Positions 43,511-54,134 of a DNA stretch of 64,000 nt are shown piece by piece. Positions within the stretch are counted from its first letter, which is position 1, and every line of letters begins with the position of its first letter. The notes under the pieces were generated by a model. That model was not told where the DNA came from. It did not search any database and saw nothing but the letters and a program-made list of their open reading frames with translations. The stretch spans positions 144,724,478 through 144,788,477 of the forward strand of contig CP092863.1 in NCBI GenBank assembly GCA_030710605.1, given 5' to 3'. The position numbers and the translations under genes are program-made. The stretch comes from Cordylochernes scorpioides (Eukaryota; Arthropoda; Arachnida; Pseudoscorpiones; Chernetidae).

Positions 43511-43536
43511 AATATTTTAATATAAAAAAAATATAT

Positions 43537-43876
43537 ATAGAAGCATAGGATGTCTCTCCCGTCAAAATAAACGTCAAAACCTGACGCCATCTATTGACCG
43601 TCGCCGCAACTAGCGGCTTCGGGTCGGTGACAAAGCTACAACACCAGCTTTGGCAAACTGAGAAGCGTCCACCTAGAGACCATGGTTTCGGGCTAATGGC
43701 CCTCGTCAGTCTAGGGCGGACTATAAACCATGGTCTCTAGGTGGACGCTTCTCAGTTTTCTAAAGCTGGTGTTGTGGCTTTGTCACCGACTCGAGGCCGC
43801 TAGTTGCGGCGACGGTCAATAGATGGCGTCAGGTTTTGGCGTTTATTTTGACGGGAGAGGCGTCCTATGCTTCTAT
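43537..43876. repeat. 340-bp foldback element, best copy of its family
   Basis: Ends ATAGAAGCATAGGATGTCTC and CGTCCTATGCTTCTAT. Arms carry CCCGTCAAAATAAACGTC, GACGCCATCTATTGACCGTC, GCTTTGGCAAACTGAGAAGC and complements. The loop is TTTCGGGCTAATGGCCCTCG. Arms of about 150 bp differ at only a few bases. Confidence 0.88.
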
Positions 43877-43904
43877 GGATCAATTTCCTCCCGTAAAATT
43901 TCAC

Positions 43905-44289
43905 ATCTATATATATGTTATGAATAATTTTTGTTGTTGTTAGGTATAAGGGTTGATAAGACAAAGGACCGATAAGATAAAGGGTTGAGGTGCAGTCGTG
44001 ATAAGAAAAAGATAATTATTTACCGTCAAGTAGCTTTTATTTTCAATTACTTGAGGAAAGATCACACATTAGTTATTTTCACATTATATAGAATTTATAA
44101 TGTTAATCCTATATTAGTGATTTAAAAAGATATATATGTTAACTACGCATATTTACAACAAAACTATACAACAAAACTGAAAGTCTTTCTAAAAACGATG
44201 ATAACAAAAGTAAAATTATCATTGAATGAAATAAAATATGTATTTTTAAAATATAGGAATATTTGAGTTTTTAGATTATATAATATATA
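43905..44289. repeat. Dispersed repeat family Y, copy 2
   Basis: Near-identical to 3028-3440 over about 380 bp, with a few small indels. It ends at the TA where the 44292 transposon is inserted, so the transposon may have landed in or at the end of this repeat. Confidence 0.65.
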
Positions 44290-44291
44290 TA

Positions 44292-44716
44292 CAGGGTGAT
44301 CCAAAAGTCCCGCACAACTTTAAAAATTAATAACTCCGCGAATATTTGCGCTAGAGCAATGCGGTAAACACCATTGTGTTCAGGATTCAATGGGATTTTT
44401 TATGGCAAATAATGAAAAATTCGAAATTGATTTTAGTTACAACTTTATTCGCTAGATGGCGCTCTACCAGAATCAGAGATTCAGCGGCCAAATTGTTTGA
44501 TAAATTGAAAAATATAACTGAACGACACGTATTTTTCATTTTTGAATACCAGGAAAGAACCCTAATAATATCAAATGATAAATTAATAAAACACCATTTC
44601 GCCAAAAGTTAGAAGAATTGGTTGACGATTTTTAAATACAATCTGAGATATGTAAAATAGGTATATGCAAATTAAAACATGTATCAAAAAATATTTATAT
44701 TTTAGATGGAGTTTTG
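44292..44716 (+). repeat. Left terminal inverted repeat of the 11.2-kb element
   Basis: Matches the complement of 55103-55529 up to about TATTTTAGATG. Roughly a dozen mismatches over 400 bp. Includes CGCTAGATGGCGCTCTACC. The 72- and 78-codon frames on it are by-products. Confidence 0.92.
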
Positions 44717-45439
44717 TGAAATAAATTGAATGTTTGAAAATAACTACTGATATCAATACACGATTTTTGAAATGTTAATATAGTACCAAAAATTATGATG
44801 GCACTACTAATAGGATTTCGTGCTATAAGGAATGTATAGTTTCTTGACTAATTGTCGACACTTGACTATTTAACTGGATATTTGTCATGATCCAAAAATG
44901 AAATATAGAGGGGAGTGACAAAATATATTTGTCGTACTTTATTCCAAATATCCTATGGGTTTGTCAAATGTTATCATTGCTTATTATACTGTACATAATT
45001 TTGAAAATGTATCCCCTAAAAAAAAAATCATTTTTAAATCGACCTTTTGCGTTGAAAAACGTGGTAGTAAAATCATTTTGTATTATTTTTTGCGCAAAAT
45101 ATCTAAATTTGGGGGAGATAAGAGAGATTATTCCTTATGCTATTTCTTCTAATGAGCGAAAAGCGATAAACTAAACATAAGGGGTAAAATTGTGTATACC
45201 AGTGTTATTCGAGAAGTTATAACACTTTGGCCTGCACGACATAATATAAAATGTGGGCAAATGACAAACAAAAAAAATACTGTTTACAGAAAAAAAGAGT
45301 CAAGATGTGAGGACAGCATTTATTATTCCCATAACCCAAAACAAAGAGCTGCAAAATATAACACATGTAACTCTTGTATTAGGTCACAATCCTTGCTCAA
45401 TGTGGCGCCCTTCATTCTCAAACACCGCCTGCAGACGAT

Positions 45440-46486
45440 AGATGACAGAATGGTCACAATTAAATAGTTGAAATTTATAAAACGTGCCATCTGATAGAAG
45501 CCTTCAACATGGCCAATGAGGTAGGCCGGCATCGATAAAAACGCGACTTAATGTACCCCCATAACTGAAATTGTAAGGCGTCAAGTCTGGTGATATTGGA
45601 GGCCACTGGTATATAAAGTGGCAACTTATCAACGAATTCCACCGAACGTATCCTTCAGCAATTTTTTGGCACCGCGGGAGATATGAGGAGGTCCTCCATC
45701 TTGCATGAATGTTATTTCGCTTAGTGCTTGTCTGTCCTGCAATATGGGAATAACCTTTTCTCTCAAAATTTGAACATAACGTTCACCAGTTACGAAAACG
45801 GTTTTAAAAGTTCTTCCATTGATTTTTTCAAAGAAAAATGGCCCAATAATAAAAGAAGAAGTGAACCCACACAAAACTGTAACTCTGTGCTGATGAAGTG
45901 GTATTTCTGTAAAAATCCTAGGGTTTTCTGTTGCCAAAATGAGGCAGTTTTGAATGTTAAATTCTCCCTTTAGATAAAAGTGAGCATCATCTGTTCTTAG
46001 AACATTTAACAGCCAGTTTTCATCAATATCAATTTGCCGGAAAACCCATGCAGCGAATTCTTGACGCTTCTCAAAATCGCTGACTTTCAACTCGTGAAAA
46101 CTTTGAATTTTGTTAGGATATTTTTATAGAAAAATTCTAAATGTGTGTTCTCTCCAAACTGTTCCATACGAAATCCCCGTTTGTCGAGAAACTTGTCTAG
46201 TACTTACTTCTCCAGACGGGGATAACGTTTCAATAGCTTCAGCATTCTGCAAAACCGTAACAGCCACTGACTTGCATGTCGATGGTCTTCCACTCCGAGG
46301 TTTTGCTTCCAGAGATCCAGTTTCCTCAAAACTTTTAATCAATCGCTTTAGAGAGTAGCAACTCATTGGTCCTTTACCGCTTCGAATATCTTTAAAGGAA
46401 CGAAACGCTCGTAAAGCTTCAGTGGCAGATTCTGAATCACAATTTAAAAAATTCACCAAGAGTGCTTTATCCTGTAGTGACGGCAT
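45440..46486 (-). pseudogene. mariner-type transposase (DUF4817-associated), broken
   Basis: Read from ATG at 46486: an N-terminal helix-turn-helix region MPSLQDKALLVNFL...ALRAFRSFKDIRSGKGP, then SGRPSTC and a second HTH VSRQTGISYGTVWRE. An in-frame TAA at 46126-46124 follows FRIFL, and the same frame continues with KVSDFEKRQEFAAWVF. The catalytic region keeps D in LRTDDAHFYL, the block VTVLCGF...IIGPFFFE, D in FMQDGGPPHIS, and after a frame change near 45630 the third D in SPDLTPYNF (near 45565). A decayed C-terminus can be followed to about 45440 (CRRCLRMKGA). The frame is open for 41 codons upstream of the chosen ATG, but homology starts at MPSLQ. At least one stop and one frameshift make it inactive. 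Confidence 0.86.
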
Positions 46487-46689
46487 TCCAAGTGGAAGGG
46501 GAGAAGTTCGACCACACCTCCTTGCGGTCCCCCCTGGACCCTTGGAATATTTGACCAAATTCTGGTTCGTTTCCAAGATGACGAACGTTGCAACGGCACC
46601 CATTTTCAAATGAAGAGCAAAACTGATATCTCCAGTAATGCTACCGCGTCCGGGGTAACCGCCGCGTCAGGAGCTGCAGCTCGAGCTCA

Positions 46690-47333
46690 TGATGAGAAAT
46701 CTACTACGAGGACACAATTCAATCTACTACAACTCAATATAAATGGTACCCAGAAGAAAATAAAGAGCTGACTTGACTTCTCTGTGACAACAATGTACAT
46801 ATTAATTGTCCTCAGGAGACAAAATTGAATCAGAATCTGAGATTCAATATCAAAGATTATACAACACTACGAATGGACAGACCGGGAAAATTCGGAGGAG
46901 GACTAGCCGTTTTGATTAAAACTCTAGAAATCAAATTTAAGGAAATCGCCTATAATCAGAGTAAGCCTAGAGAAGGCACGACAGAAGCTCAGGCAATAGA
47001 AATCTATCTTACAGATAAAACAATTCCAATCATAAATGTTTATCACCACGATAATATTAGCATTAATACAGGCCTGATAGAGACATTAAGTGAAGCGTCT
47101 TCGGATATCGCAATCATACTTGGTGATTTTAACGCCGAAAGACCAACTTGGGGATCACCTGTCCAGGATAACAAAGGTCAGCAGGTTGAGGACATGCTAA
47201 CCGACCTCGACCTTACGCCGTTAAATAACGAAAAGAACACCTATCTATCCAAGTCCACAGGCACAGAATCCGCAATAGACATCACAGCGATAAATTACAA
47301 CATCGCACCCACACAACATAATGGAAAATTCTG
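46690..47333 (+). pseudogene. LINE apurinic-type endonuclease domain, damaged
   Basis: This domain nicks target DNA to prime reverse transcription. A 169-codon frame (46825-47334) contains GGGLAVLIKTLEIKF, the metal-binding motif LGDFNAERPTWGS (near 47119-47157) and the late TGTESAIDITAI block. Upstream, in other frames, QLNINGTQKK and a PQETK-like piece show the first strand of the fold and the catalytic-glutamate region. The stop at 47332 and the changed frames at about 46760-46800 disable it. Confidence 0.85.
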
Positions 47334-48039
47334 AAAAGTGCAATCAGTGACCACAGACCAATTTTAACAACCCTAAAATTCAAAATTGAGAATTTCCAAC
47401 AGAATAGAAGAACACTGGGAAAAAAATTACAGAAAGCTTGAAGAACTGCGCAACGAAGAATTAAATCACAGAACGATTGACAAAAAAATGGAAAAATTAT
47501 CTTTGAACATATCCAAAGCTGCAAAAGTATCGATACCTAGAGGTAGACGTAAAGACCTGTGAATACTTTACTGGAAGGACCACAATATCGAGGCAATCAT
47601 TGCAGAGAGAGACAATAAAAATGAACTTCTTAAAACAAATAAAACAGAAGAAATCATAAAGGAACTCATTGAAATTAGTCACAAAATAGAACAAGAAATT
47701 TGGATATTCAAACAAGAGAAATGGGCAGATTTCTGCGAAAAAAAAATGGATCCAAAAAAGGAAAGCCATCACTGGAATATAATTAGTGTTATAAAACAAT
47801 CAAAACCAACACTAATCCTCCAATACTCTAACCGATATGAACAGCGAGAACGAACAAACAGATGGCTGACTATTCGTTATTATAATTGCTGAATATCTTT
47901 CAAGCACTTCCAGACTCAGCTATACGAATGAAGGCAGGACTCTAAAAAATAATGTAAACAGGTTAGTTAAACAAGCAAGAAATTACCATCAACAAGATAT
48001 TTACTCGAGAGACTTCACACTGAATGAGCTAAATTCATC

Positions 48040-48670
48040 AATAGGAAAGTTAAATCCAAGATGTCACCTGGAGATGCTTTAATCTTTGGTCAAATGATTA
48101 AACACTTTGGAGACGAAGCTAAAAATCAACTCCTACGAATACTGAACATTTCATGGCAAACTGGTAAACTACCAAAGAATTGGAAGATATCAATTATAGT
48201 GCCAATACTGAAACCAAACAAAGATGCTAAGGAATGCAAGAACTATCGGCCAATTGCTCTTACCAGCATACTTTGTAAAATAACAGAATGAATTATCCAC
48301 TCTAGGCTCATAGTCTGGCTCACTAACAATAATAAAATAAACTTCTACCAAACTGCCTAAAGATCCAGACACTGTACAACTGATAAACTGTTCTACTTCT
48401 GTCAATCAATAATAAATTTCTAGGAAAAACCGCCAAAGAAGACAACGGCCGTATTCCTGAATATGACCTCAGCTTTTGATCGAGTGTAGAAATTATTTGA
48501 AAGGCTGCACAACATCGGAGTAAGAAGAAAAACCTTAATCTGGATTGCAGACTTCTTAAGGGGAAGAAGGATAAAGGTTCGGGTCATTGGAACATTTTCC
48601 AAGGACCGAAGAACATGGGCTGGTGTACCTCAGGGATCTGTGCTCAGTCCTCTACTCTTCTCGCTATATA
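48040..48670 (+). pseudogene. LINE reverse transcriptase, N-terminal part
   Basis: The frame 48061-48291 reads SPGDALIFGQMIKHFGD, LPKNWKISIIVPILKPNKD and NYRPIALTSILCKITE, the fingers region of a LINE RT. Further blocks in shifted frames follow to the palm (near 48590-48660, where GVPQGSVLSPLLF-type sequence can be made out across frames). The gypsy element begins at 48676. The region 47335-48040 between EN and RT is decayed linker with no motif I can name. Confidence 0.8.
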
Positions 48671-48675
48671 TTAAC

Positions 48676-48814
48676 CGTTGTTTATGTAAATAGATGAATA
48701 TTATTTGTATTATTTAAAGCCTCATTATGTAAAAATATATGTATATATAAATTGGACATTTGTTGTTGGCCATGGTCAAGTTTGAGCTCTTGTACGTCTA
48801 ATTACGACACAACA
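48676..48814 (+). repeat. 5' LTR, 139 bp
   Basis: Aligns with 53083-53254 with about 13 substitutions and one 33-bp gap. Its first base is C where the 3' LTR has T; it ends ...TTACGACACAACA. Confidence 0.9.
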
Positions 48815-48818
48815 AAAG

Positions 48819-48830
48819 TGGCGACGAGGA
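48819..48830 (+). promoter_or_regulatory. Primer-binding site of the gypsy element
   Basis: TGGCGACGAGGA lies four bases after the 5' LTR and would pair with a tRNA 3' end, as the minus-strand primer. The tRNA type was not determined with certainty (serine is likely from related elements). Confidence 0.7.
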
Positions 48831-49009
48831 TGCGCGATCTACAGAGCCAGTAAAAAGGTGAGGAAAACGGCGTCTATGCAAGTATAACAACTACATCTTT
48901 TAAAAAAATCTGACTCTCGGATTATGGAGAGGAAAAATAGGAAAATGGGTTAAGATTACATCTTTTAAACTATCTGGATCAAGAAAACAAAGGAGTAGAA
49001 AAGATCAGC

Positions 49010-49770
49010 ATGACAAGTTCAAAGTTAATAGTACCTTTTAGATGCTATAGCCCAGTGGAGGACACTTCAATCTTTTTGTACAAAAATTTGAGGCTTTCTT
49101 TTTGGCATCTGAAGGAGGAGATTAAAGTGCTGATTTTTACCTCGCTACCAGATTCTGAAACTTTGAAGCAGGGAAACGACATTTTCTTCCTGGTCTAATG
49201 AAAGATCAACCCTATGATACTATCATTCAAAGAATTAAGCTGCATTTGAATCCAAAGAAGAAAGTGATACCACAGCGATGCAGATTTTTAAAGAGAATTC
49301 AACAGGAAGGAGAATCAATTTCGGAATATCTTAGAGAATTGAAACATTTAGCAATAAATTGTAATATCGTCGATATGTTGGGAACCATGATGCGAGACCG
49401 TTTTGTGGCTGGAATCAAGTCGGAAATCCTGCAAAGGAAGCTACTACAAGAAGACGATGTCACCCTGGATAAAGTTTTTGCAGTGGCGATCTCGTTCGAA
49501 TTGGCGGAGATAAATACAAGAGAATTACAAGATAAATTAGTGGCCAAGATATCCCCTGTGAATTAAAAGAATAAAAAGGGTGAGTACAATAATAGTACGG
49601 CGCAGTATAGGCCTTTCAGGCAAAGTGGCAAAGGCAAAATAGTGTGATATAGATGTGGTGAAAGACATTCACACGTGGCATCTGTTTTACCTCATAGAAC
49701 AACAAAGACTTGTTTTAAAATGTAATAAACTGGGTCATTTAAGTAGGGTCTGCAAAGCTAGTAAAAGAAT
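49010..49770 (+). pseudogene. gypsy gag, broken
   Basis: Gag would form the particle shell. An N-terminal frame (49010-49198) has PVEDTSIFLYKNLRLSF and LPDSETLKQ. A second frame (49198-49566) has MKDQPYDTIIQRIKLHLNP, RIQQEGESISEYLRELKHLA and MMRDRFVAGIKSEILQRKLL, the usual retrotransposon gag core. Two zinc-knuckle pieces follow in shifted frames (YRCGERHSH near 49645; CNKLGHLSRVC near 49727). At least two frame changes separate these parts. Confidence 0.83.
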
Positions 49771-51480
49771 GTGGGGATGTAAATTTGTACAAGAGGACTC
49801 TATATACTCTGTACAGGGCGAAACTGATGCCACAATAAATTTAACAGTAGATGATTATTCTTTTTGCTTTACAATAGATACAGGAAGTCCAGTTACTTTA
49901 ATACCTAAAGATATTTATAAGATTTATTGGCAAGGTAAAATATATTATTTCCAACAAATTTAAGATTAAAATCCTTTTGTGGTAAATCAATAGAGATTAT
50001 AGATCAAAGAAATGTTTTTGTAAAAGAAGCCAACCAATATTTACGATTAATAGTTGTGAATGAAAAAATCCAGGTAATTTTATTAGGAAGAGAATGGCTT
50101 AAACAGTTGAAACTTGATTATTCTATATTGTTTAGCATTAAAATTTTAAATAATGAATATAATAGAAATATATTTAAATATATAAAAATTTGATGGATAG
50201 GTATGCAGATTTGTTTAACAAAGATTTGGGCTGTCTAAAGGACGTTAGAATACATTTTAATTTAAAAAAGGATGTGACTCCTGTGTTTTGTAAGGCCAGA
50301 AGTTTATCTTTCTCTCTAAAAAACAAAGTAGAGAATGAAATTTATCGTTTAGTGAATTCTTGCATTTTATAACCTATAGTTCATGCATATTGGACCGCTC
50401 CAATAGTACCGGCATCAAAAAAAGGATGGTAGTGTAAGGATATGTGGTGATTTTAGATGTACAGCTAATAAAGCAATAGAATTAGATAGGTATCCCATTC
50501 CATCGATCGAAGAGATCTTTTCAAAATTATCTACAAGCACCGTACTTTCGACTCTAGACCTATCACAGGCTTACTTACAAGTAATGTTAGCGGAAGAAGC
50601 CAAAGCTGTTGTTGATATAAACACAACAAAGAGGTTGTTTTCTTATAAAAGACTACCATATGACGTAGAGGTAGCACCAAATAAATTTCAGAGGATTATG
50701 GAAGGCCTATTTTCTGATTTGCCAGGTGTGGCCTGCTACATAGATGATATTTTGGTTGCAGGAAAAGACTTTGAAGATCATGAACAAATGTTGGATCTAG
50801 TGTTTAGATGATTGCTAGAAAAAGGTTTAAAGTTAAACAGATATAAATGTAAATTTAAAAAGAAATCGGTGGAATATTTAGGGTTTAAAATGGACTGCAT
50901 CCCTTAGAAAATAAAATTAAAGCAGTGATAGAGGCGCCTGAACCTTAAGAATGTTTCGCAATTGAGATCTTTCATAGGACTCTTAATTTATTATTATAGA
51001 ATCATAAAGAATATAGCAAACATTTTAGCGCTATTCTATCAACTTTTGAATAGAAATTGTAGATGGAATTGGACGAAAAAATATCAAATGTTATTTAAAA
51101 AATGTAAATCATTATTAATGGACTATGGACTAGGCGTAATTCTGAGTCATAGAAATGATAGAAAGGAAGAATGCCCTATAGCTTTTGCTTCTAGAACATT
51201 AACTGAAGCGGAAAAACGTTTCTCTCAACTAGAAAAGAAAGCGTTGAGCATAACTTTTGGCGTTGAGAAATTCAGACAATACTTACTGGGACGAAAATTT
51301 GAATTGGTCACAGACAACTGACCATTAATTCATATATTTTCACCTCATAAACTAATTCCCATATGTGCATCATCCAGAATTAAAAGATGGTCCTTAAAAT
51401 TAGCTGCATTTAATTATACTGTGGAATTTCGAAAAACTAGTGATAATTCCAATGTTGACGCATTGTCACGTCTTCCTTTA
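49770..51480 (+). pseudogene. gypsy pol: protease, reverse transcriptase and RNase H, broken
   Basis: The protease active site IDTGSPVTLIP is at about 49874-49906. RT begins in the 50190 frame (MDRYADLFNKDLGCL) and, after a stop at 50370 and further lesions, shows the motif A block LDLSQAYLQVMLAEE (near 50550) and the catalytic CYIDDILVAGKDF (50735-50773). RNase H in the 50962-51321 frame has SHRNDRKEECPIAFASRTL and EKKALSITFGVEKFRQYL. The segment that should hold its first aspartate is shortened (LLMDYGLGVIL). The frame is cut by a TGA in the VTDN-PLIH motif near 51319. The region 49965-50190 holds only decayed protease-RT linker. Confidence 0.87.
51284..51454 (+). repeat. Donor copy of the 171-bp internal duplication
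   Basis: Part of the RNase H region; matches 52212-52382 base for base in length with six substitutions. Confidence 0.93.
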
Positions 51481-51749
51481 GAATCGAGTGTCAGGGAGTC
51501 TCTTGATGAAGACCAAGTACTTCTTCTCAGGAAGTTTAATGAGGTACCGTTCTCTTTTATGGAGGTGGCATATGAGACGCCCCAAGATAAAATACTGTCT
51601 TTAGTATTAAGGAATGTTAGAGAAGACAACTGGAAATTCACAAGGATACCGAGAGAAAACCCACTAGCTCCTCATTATAAGATCAATGAGGAATTAAGTT
51701 TGGAGTTTGGTTTCTTCTATGGCGTGAAAAAGTGGTAATTCCCTAAAAA

Positions 51750-52690
51750 TTAAGATCTTTAATTTTAAATGACTTGCATGAAATACACATGGGGATTGTT
51801 AAAATGAAGATGATTGCCAGACGGTATTTTCTGGTGGCCAGGCATAGACAGTAACATCGAGGAGTTAACTAGAGAATGTAGAATATGCCAAGAATCGGCA
51901 AGCATGCCCCCGGCTACCATCTTGGAATGGACTTGGCCCGAAAAACCGTGGCATCGACTTCATCTTGATCTAGCTGGTCCGTTTATGGGAAGAATGTTTT
52001 TGGTTCTCGTGGACGCATACTCAAAGTGGATAGAAATTTTTATCCTCAAAGATATTACCAGCAAAACGATTATAAGTCATCTTAGAGAAATTTTTGCCAG
52101 ATTTGGATTGCCCGAATTTTTGGTTACAGATAACGGAAGACAGTTTGTCTTCGGTGAATTCGAGCAATTTACCAAAATGAATGGTATACAGCACACTAAG
52201 ACCAGTCCGTATACTGGGACGAAAATTTGAATTGGTCACAGACAACTGACCATTAATTCATATATTTTCACCTCATAAACCAATTCCCATGTGTGCATAA
52301 TCCCGAATTAAAATATGGTCCTTAAAATTAGCTGCATTTGATTATACTGTGGAATTTCGAAAAACTAGTGATAATTCCAATGGTTTAGCTGAGAGATATG
52401 TGAGAGAGTTTAAAAACCTTTTGAGAATGAAAAATGGGAAGGATGATTTAGAGACGAATCTACAAAGATTCCTATTTGCTCATAGAGCATTCCCCCAAAC
52501 TGTAATAAAGGAATTCCCCCGCGGAACTGCTAATGAAGAGAAGTTTAAGATCAAGATTCTCGAATTTAATACCAAGATGGGAAATCCGCGAGAGGTATTT
52601 CATGAGGCCGTAAGAAGGCAGGAGCAGTTTACTACAGGTTGCGAGGTTTATTTCCGCAACTATGCAACTGGACCTAAACGGTAAAAAGGT
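51750..52690 (+). pseudogene. gypsy integrase, split by a copied RNase H segment
   Basis: Integrase would insert the DNA copy. The HHCC zinc region (HEIHMG near 51779; ECRICQ near 51871) precedes the core with the first catalytic Asp in HLDLAGPF (near 51961) and the second in LVTDNGRQF (near 52124). After KTSPY at about 52210 the frame runs into 171 bp copied from 51284-51454, with its stop codon. The integrase resumes at about 52375 with SNGLAERYVREFKNLL, which holds the catalytic Glu. A C-terminal part runs to a stop at 52684. The region 52690-53070 is a Pro-rich tail plus untranslated sequence with no motif. Confidence 0.88.
52212..52382 (+). repeat. Inserted copy of the 171-bp duplication in integrase
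   Basis: Joined to the integrase through the short shared sequences TA(C) on the left and CAATG on the right. It carries the same TGA as the donor. Confidence 0.93.
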
Positions 52691-53069
52691 ACCCTTTTGA
52701 AATTATTAAAATACCGTGACTACCTTATAAGTTGCGAGGGCGTCGTGTATAAGAGGCATATCAATCAATTGCGACCTGAAAGAAAGAAACAAGTGGAGAC
52801 AAGAAATTTGATACTACCTCGAACATCAGGAGAGAAGCCTGTAGGTGGAAGTCAGAAATAAAGTGAAGAGGAGGTTCCAGAGGTTACATCAGGAAACAAG
52901 GAGGAGACTGCTTCTGTGCACGTACCCTCTTGCACTCCTAGACCAAGGCCTGCTGCTGTGCACGTGCCCTCTTGCACTCCTAAACCGGAGCCTGCCGCTG
53001 TGAAAGTGCCCGTCCGCAGTCCTAGACCTCAGAGAGCCAGGAAACCCCCAGACCGACTGGAGTATTATT

Positions 53070-53082
53070 AAGGGGGGAGATG
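53070..53082 (+). promoter_or_regulatory. Polypurine tract of the gypsy element
   Basis: AAGGGGGGAGATG lies directly upstream of the 3' LTR, in the position of the plus-strand primer. Confidence 0.8.
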
Positions 53083-53254
53083 TGTTGTGTATGTAAATAG
53101 ATGAAGATTATTTGCATTCTTTAAAGTCTCATTATGTAAGAATATATGTGTATATAAATTGGACATTTTTTGTTGGCCAAACGAAAAGAATAAGAGCTAA
53201 AAAAAAAAGTCATGGTCAAGTTTGAGTTGTTGTACATCTAATTACGACACAACC
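53083..53254 (+). repeat. 3' LTR, 172 bp
   Basis: Starts TGTTGTGTATG and ends ACGACACAACC. It contains 33 bp (AACGAAAAGAATAAGAGC plus an A run) that are absent from the 5' LTR between GGCCA and CATGG. Confidence 0.9.
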
Positions 53255-53259
53255 TTAAC

Positions 53260-53830
53260 AACATTCATCCTCACTGAAGACACAAAGGTTGCCTGTTATG
53301 CAGATTATATAGCCATATGGCACACAAGTAGCAGTATAGAAATATCAGAAAAATACTGAACACATCAATGAGAGGACTGGAAAGTAGGCAATGTAACTCA
53401 AAATGACCATAAACCCAATAAACACAAACCTATAGGTCTCCTTCACTGACAGGAAAAAAGGCATGAATTTAACTCCAAAATAAGCATAAACAACCATATA
53501 ATTGATAAAATTATATCTCCAAATTACCTAGGTGTGATACTTGATGAGAATTTGCGATTTACAGAACACATAATTAGCACCTCAAATAGAGCTACCAGGA
53601 ACCTAAACATTCTGAGAAGGCTATGTGGAACAAATTGGGGAGCAAAACCCAAAATTCTCAGAACAACATATATCACCTTAATAAGGCCACCTGTTTGGGC
53701 TCCCTCAAGTTCATCACTAAAAAGAAGACTAGACAGTGTTCAAGCAAAAGCGGCCAAATTAATCACTGGTTCTGTTTCAAATACCAACAATTAGAAAATT
53801 CAGAGAGAATGTGGTCTAGACCTACTTGAA
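53260..53830 (+). pseudogene. LINE reverse transcriptase, C-terminal part
   Basis: It resumes straight after the TTAAC duplication. ACYADYIAIW (near 53295-53320) is the decayed FADD-type catalytic motif. The 53534-53794 frame contains YLGVILDENLRFTEHI-type thumb sequence, RRLCGTNWGAKP and LRTTYITLIRP. That the RT resumes in the right order on the far side of the LTR element proves that one LINE was split. Confidence 0.83.
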
Positions 53831-54134
53831 AAGAGAAGAAAATTAAAAACAATAAAATTCACCAATAGCTAAAAAACTAAAGAAACCGAAAACATATCCC
53901 ATAGAACCTATTTAAACTGGATACAAAAAGAAAGGCCCAAAAGATCTTCAACACTTCAGTACGACAACAATATTAGAAAGAGCATAAATATGAAACATAA
54001 TGAATTTCAAATTCGAGAATAACCAGTATTTCCTACCCCATTGCCATCAAATGTAATCATCAATCTTAACCTGAATGAACCCTGCAATAAAAAAAGAGAA
54101 CAAAAACATACTTAAAATGTAAGGACTTGACACA

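Larger units (their letters stand above)
48676..53254 (+). mobile_element. Ty3/gypsy LTR retrotransposon, 4.6 kb, inactive
   Basis: Two LTRs, a primer-binding site, gag and pol remnants, and a polypurine tract are present. TTAAC flanks it on both sides (48671-48675 and 53255-53259), a 5-bp duplication. It is inserted in the LINE reverse transcriptase. Pol order protease-RT-RNase H-integrase marks it as Ty3/gypsy. No envelope-like frame is present. All reading frames are broken. Confidence 0.93.

Noticed and set aside
44376-44612. 72- and 78-codon frames at the left TIR
   Set aside because: They lie entirely inside the terminal inverted repeat and are not kept open in the right arm.
48676-53254. 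Endogenous retrovirus with an envelope gene
   Set aside because: No envelope-like frame is present between integrase and the 3' LTR; layout and short LTRs fit a plain Ty3/gypsy retrotransposon.
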